Source of the DNA: Prosthecobacter debontii
GTDB lineage: Bacteria > Verrucomicrobiota > Verrucomicrobiia > Verrucomicrobiales > Akkermansiaceae
DNA: 19,522 nucleotides
Direction: 5' to 3'
Assembly: GCA_945883455.1 (NCBI GenBank)
Contig: CAMCXJ010000018.1
Coordinates: 1 to 19,522, forward strand
Under the pieces are notes generated by a model that searched no databases, was not told where the DNA came from, and saw only the letters and a program-made list of their open reading frames with translations. Both the position numbers and the translations under genes were made by a program. Shown here one piece after another: positions 16,718-19,522 of the stretch. The first letter of the stretch is position 1. Each line of letters opens with the position of its first letter.

Positions 16718-16914
16718 GGAGCTGTTAGAGAGGTGGATTCTCCTGAGCACAAAAGAGCAGCTTGCGCGAGAGCATCACCCACGGATGAATTCCGCATTGT
16801 ATTGGTGCCACCCTCGGCCCTCTTGACGGCTTCGGGCGTATCGTCCGCATTGCTGAGGCGCGCCAAAATCCGCCCTCGACAGCACAGCCCATACGCTTCC
16901 ACTTTCTCCCTGCC

Positions 16915-17370
16915 ATGTCAGCTCCCAGCCCTTTTTCCACCCGCAAAGACAAAGCCCAGATCGAGGAATCCGGCGAGTTCGCGCCGAAGTTCGACGCCGA
17001 CGGACTGATCCCCGCGATGGCCATCGACGCCGCCACCAATGAGCCACTGATGCTCGCTTACATGAACGCCGAGTCACTGCGGCTGTCCTTAGAATGCGGC
17101 GAGGCGGTCTATTGGTCTCGCTCGCGTTCGGAAATCTGGCACAAGGGGAAAACTTCCGGCCACATCCAGAAAATCGTAGAGATCCGCACCGACTGCGACC
17201 AAGACGCGCTCATCCTAGTGGTCGAGCAGATCGGCGCGGGTGCCTGCCACACCGGCCGCAACTCTTGTTTCTATCGTAAAGTCATTCCCGGCACCCCCGC
17301 CGCGCTCGCCTTCACCCAGTCGGATCTGTCCTTCGATCCCTCCGCCGTTTACGGGAAAAAAACCAGCTGA
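16915..17370 (+). CDS. hisI: Phosphoribosyl-AMP cyclohydrolase
   Basis: 151-residue cytoplasmic enzyme of histidine biosynthesis that opens the purine ring of phosphoribosyl-AMP. Diagnostic motifs are VYWSRSRSEIWHKGKTSG (residues 66-82), the DxDxD magnesium motif in RTDCDQDALILVV (D93, D95, D97), and zinc cysteines C94, C111 and C118 in GACHTGRNSCFYR. It is a stand-alone cyclohydrolase with no fused HisE pyrophosphohydrolase, and no other his gene is in the window. The N-terminus is about 15 residues longer than the domain core. The 197 nt before it contain no supported gene. Confidence 0.95.
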   Translation: MSAPSPFSTRKDKAQIEESGEFAPKFDADGLIPAMAIDAATNEPLMLAYMNAESLRLSLECGEAVYWSRSRSEIWHKGKTSGHIQKIVEIRTDCDQDALILVVEQIGAGACHTGRNSCFYRKVIPGTPAALAFTQSDLSFDPSAVYGKKTS

Positions 17371-17436
17371 GAGCCCTGAAAGATTTCAGCTTTTAAGGAT
17401 TTCAGCCTTTCAGCGTTTATTTTAGCATTTTCACCC

Positions 17437-17465
17437 TTGCAAAAGCCCTGATCATCCCCTAGCCA
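17437..17465 (+). promoter_or_regulatory. Possible rplS promoter
   Basis: TTGCAA at 17437-17442 and TAGCCA at 17460-17465 are separated by exactly 17 nt. The match to the -35 consensus is fair and to the -10 consensus weak. Transcription would begin near 17471, just before a stem-loop in the rplS leader. Read by eye only. Confidence 0.3.
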
Positions 17466-17472
17466 TCTCGCC

Positions 17473-17499
17473 CCGCGAGTTTCGATGAGACCCTCGCGG
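17473..17499 (+). promoter_or_regulatory. Stem-loop in the rplS 5' leader
   Basis: CCGCGAG (17473-17479) pairs perfectly with CTCGCGG (17493-17499) across a 13-nt loop, ending 32 nt before the rplS start codon. Many ribosomal protein mRNAs carry leader structures for autoregulation; whether this one does is not shown. Confidence 0.35.
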
Positions 17500-17531
17500 C
17501 ATTTATCCACACAATTTCCACCACCACGACC

Positions 17532-17876
17532 ATGGACATTATCAAGAAAATCGAGCAGGAGCAACTCAAGGAGGATGTTGCCTCATTCAACGTCGGAGAC
17601 ACCGTCAAGGTGCATTGCCGGGTGGTCGAGGGCGGTAAGGAGCGCGTCCAGATCTTCGCAGGTCTCGTGATTGCCAAGGGAGGCTCCGGCATTAACTCCG
17701 CTTTCACTGTTCGTAAAATCTCCTACGGCGAGGGTGTCGAGCGTGTATTCCCTCTCCACACCCCGCGTATCGCCAAGATCGAGGTCTCTAACAAAGGCAA
17801 AGTCCGCCGTGCCAAGCTTCACTACCTACGCGACCGGGTCGGCAAGCGCGCTCTCCTCGTCAAGAGCGCCAGCTGA
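17532..17876 (+). CDS. rplS: 50S ribosomal protein L19
   Basis: 114-residue ribosomal protein of the large subunit, at the interface with the 30S subunit. Family landmarks are IIKKIEQEQLKEDVASFNVG at the start, then DTVKVHCRVVEGGKERVQIFAG, ISYGEGVERVFPLHTPRI and the basic C-terminal RRAKLHYLRDRVGKRALL. Length is typical. In many bacteria rplS follows rpsP-rimM-trmD; here it is flanked by hisI and an unknown gene, and an intrinsic terminator follows, so it is probably a single-gene transcript with its own promoter. Confidence 0.97.
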   Translation: MDIIKKIEQEQLKEDVASFNVGDTVKVHCRVVEGGKERVQIFAGLVIAKGGSGINSAFTVRKISYGEGVERVFPLHTPRIAKIEVSNKGKVRRAKLHYLRDRVGKRALLVKSAS

Positions 17877-17900
17877 TCCTTCGGCGCGTTACCGTTTTCC

Positions 17901-17940
17901 AAAAACCCCACCGGCGTGAATCCGGCGGGGTTTTTTCTTT
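17901..17940 (+). terminator. Intrinsic terminator of rplS
   Basis: A GC-rich inverted repeat, CCCCACCGG (17906-17914) with CCGGCGGGG (17922-17930), has one A/C mismatch and a 7-nt loop. It is followed by TTTTTTCTTT and preceded by a run of A. It lies 25 nt after the rplS stop. Confidence 0.88.
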
Positions 17941-17989
17941 GTTGCCTTGCCCGTTCGCCGCAACACCCTAAATTTGCTTGCAACCAACC

Positions 17990-18919
17990 ATGCGTATCCC
18001 GCCCCTCGCCGCGATCCCACTCTGCCTACTTACCATCGTTCTGATATGGTGGTTGGGCACCCGCGACATAGATTTCCTTACCCCGCCCGCCGAAGCAAAG
18101 CTTAGCCAAATCCGCGCCGAAGCCCTCGCCGCTCTGCCGGTTTCCCACATGGAGGATGATGCGATCTCCATGAAAGTCCCGCCGCCCGAAGACGATCCCA
18201 ACATCCCGGATTCCACCGTCCCACTTGATCCCGCCGATCTCGGCGATATCAAATCGCCGCCGACGCTCGATGCCTACTCGGAGCGAGCTCCGGAAGGAAC
18301 CGTAAAACTCCTCGCTCTCGCTACCGCCCTCGAACAGGCAGCCGCTTTTCAGCGCGCACTCCACGCTTATGAGCGGTGCCTCGATCTCGCGGAATCTGAT
18401 CCCGAGCAAATCCAATCCGCCGTCTCCGCGATCCGCCGACTCAAGCCCACCCTACCTGATTGGAACCCCGATCCCGAAACCTCCACACAGGCGATCATCC
18501 ATATCGGCACAGGCGTTAAGTTCGCGGAAAACCTGCCCGAACTCCTCGCGGAAGTCACACGCGATCTCAATTCAGCATCCTCTGGTATCGTCAATTTCTC
18601 GTATGAAATCCACGCCGGCCGTAGCATCCAGACCACCAACGCACCGACGCCCGTCGCGCTGTGGATCACTGGCTCTAGCGACGACGGACCTTCCACAGAC
18701 GTTTTTTCGTTCACTTCCGATGACAAGGAAACCCTCAGCAATGACCTCCTGAAAACCACGTTCAACCTTGTCCGCAGCCACCTCTCCAAAACGACCTCTT
18801 ACAATCCCGCGCCCGAGGCACTGGACGATCCTCTGGCCGCTCTGGAGTCACACATTACTCGCCTCCTTTGGAACGAGTTCGGCAAAAGCCTTATCCCCAC
18901 CGAAGAATCCGATAATTGA
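17990..18919 (+). CDS. Membrane-anchored hypothetical protein
   Basis: 309-residue protein with one N-terminal membrane segment (about residues 5-22, PLAAIPLCLLTIVLIWWLG), probably a signal anchor leaving the rest outside the membrane. An acidic Pro-rich linker (PPPEDDPNIPDSTVPLDP) follows. A helical pair around LLALATALEQAAAFQRALHA and YERCLDLAESDPEQIQSAVS resembles a single TPR. The C-terminal 150 residues have mixed alpha/beta character (AIIHIGTGVKF, IVNFSYEIHAG) with no motif I recognise. The ATG at 17990 directly precedes the hydrophobic segment. It follows the rplS terminator and may be transcribed with the downstream membrane gene 50 nt away. No function assigned. Confidence 0.8.
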   Translation: MRIPPLAAIPLCLLTIVLIWWLGTRDIDFLTPPAEAKLSQIRAEALAALPVSHMEDDAISMKVPPPEDDPNIPDSTVPLDPADLGDIKSPPTLDAYSERAPEGTVKLLALATALEQAAAFQRALHAYERCLDLAESDPEQIQSAVSAIRRLKPTLPDWNPDPETSTQAIIHIGTGVKFAENLPELLAEVTRDLNSASSGIVNFSYEIHAGRSIQTTNAPTPVALWITGSSDDGPSTDVFSFTSDDKETLSNDLLKTTFNLVRSHLSKTTSYNPAPEALDDPLAALESHITRLLWNEFGKSLIPTEESDN

Positions 18920-18969
18920 AGCTTGCTGCGTTTCGGAATTAGAATTTTTAACTCAGAACTTTCTTAAAA

Positions 18970-19522
18970 GTGGATTCCATCACCCAAGCCACACTCGGTG
19001 CCGCCGTAGGCGAGGCGCTTCTCGGTAAAAAGCTCGGCAACCGCGCCGTCGCTTGGGGCCTACTTTTCGGCACACTGCCAGACCTTGACATCATCTTTTC
19101 CCCGTTCCTCGACAACGCAAGCCAGCTCGAATTCCACCGCGGCGCAAGTCACTCACTGCTGCTTATGGTCATCGCCTCGCTTGCTCTGGCCAAGCCGCTG
19201 GCAAAGCTCTGGATAAAGGAAAAGATCTCCCCCACCCGCGCGGGCTGGTTCGTATTCCTCGTATGGTCATCCCATGTTTTGCTCGACTGCTTCACCGTCT
19301 ATGGCACCTCCGTCCTCTGGCCGTTTTCCGATACGCGCCTAGCTTTCAATAACCTCTTCATCATCGATCCGCTCTACACTCTGCCGCTGCTCGTCGCTCT
19401 CGTATGGCTCTGTTTTTGCCGCACCAAAAAGCTTCAGAAAAAACGCACCCGCTTGCTGGCATGGGGACTAGGAATCAGCTCTGGATACGTCGCCCTTACC
19501 TTCGGTTTGAAATTTTTGATAT
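18970..19522 (+). CDS. YdjM-type membrane-bound metal-dependent hydrolase (3' truncated by window)
   Basis: Open frame of 184 codons running off the window end without a stop. The GTG start at 18970 is chosen because the family start MDSITQATLGAAVGEALLGK follows directly. Family landmarks (PF04307, YdjM-like) are GTLPDLDI (residues 34-41), FHRGASHSLL (55-64) and SHVLLDCFTVYGTSVLWPFSD (101-121), carrying conserved His and Asp residues compatible with metal binding. Hydrophobic segments at about 65-80, 92-106, 131-150 and from 163 onward indicate a multi-pass inner-membrane protein. Hydrolase activity is a family annotation; the substrate is unknown. It lies 50 nt after the preceding gene. Confidence 0.87.
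   Translation, partial: MDSITQATLGAAVGEALLGKKLGNRAVAWGLLFGTLPDLDIIFSPFLDNASQLEFHRGASHSLLLMVIASLALAKPLAKLWIKEKISPTRAGWFVFLVWSSHVLLDCFTVYGTSVLWPFSDTRLAFNNLFIIDPLYTLPLLVALVWLCFCRTKKLQKKRTRLLAWGLGISSGYVALTFGLKFLI

Noticed and set aside
16733..17008. Small plus-strand open frame before hisI
   Set aside because: Composition is Ser/Pro/Arg-rich without any motif, and it overlaps the well-supported hisI start in another frame.
17376..17394. Intrinsic terminator for hisI
   Set aside because: CTGAA/TTCAG gives only a 5-bp AT-rich stem followed by four T, too weak to call.

Overview
The window is ordinary-looking bacterial chromosome with high GC, short intergenic gaps, frequent strand switches and few recognisable Shine-Dalgarno sites. 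The gene content suggests Verrucomicrobia, probably Verrucomicrobiales: an exported sulfatase fused to a GDSL esterase, a DUF6600 lipoprotein, a eukaryote-type UDP-glucose pyrophosphorylase, a DUF2721 membrane protein and a Gfo/Idh/MocA oxidoreductase. This taxonomic call is inference from gene families; there is no rRNA to confirm it. No phage, insertion sequence, CRISPR array, rRNA or tRNA was recognised.

Layout. 51-2561 (minus): a likely three-gene operon, DUF2721 membrane protein, Nudix-like hydrolase, UDP-sugar pyrophosphorylase. 2698-5631 (plus): a large membrane-anchored M16 zinc protease, divergent from that operon. 5632-6033: the one long gene-free stretch, ending in two stacked hairpins. 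6034-8136 (minus): a Gfo/Idh/MocA oxidoreductase and a class I SAM methyltransferase. 8228-11310: two exported HExxH...EYFAE zinc metallopeptidases that look paralogous, separated by a secreted helical-repeat protein (minus) and a 5-formyltetrahydrofolate cyclo-ligase (plus). 11458-14458 (minus): a SufR/COG2345-like winged-helix regulator followed by a DUF6600 lipoprotein with proline-rich and glutamine-rich tails. 14543-16717 (plus): the sulfatase-GDSL fusion, divergent from the regulator. 16915-19522 (plus): hisI, rplS with a clear intrinsic terminator, a membrane-anchored protein of unknown function, and a YdjM-type membrane protein cut off by the window end.

How the genes relate. Much of the window encodes exported or envelope proteins (M16 protease, two zincins, helical-repeat protein, lipoprotein, sulfatase-esterase), scattered among housekeeping genes (hisI, rplS, cyclo-ligase, pyrophosphorylase). 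The most unusual signal is the second zincin, at 10168-11310. Between its HExxH helix and its predicted third zinc ligand it carries about 55 residues that read like an S4 RNA-binding fold; its neighbour paralogue lacks this insert. Also notable are the sulfatase-GDSL fusion, an exact 51-bp coding tandem repeat at the end of the lipoprotein gene, and a SufR-like regulator that appears to have lost the family's iron-sulfur cysteines.
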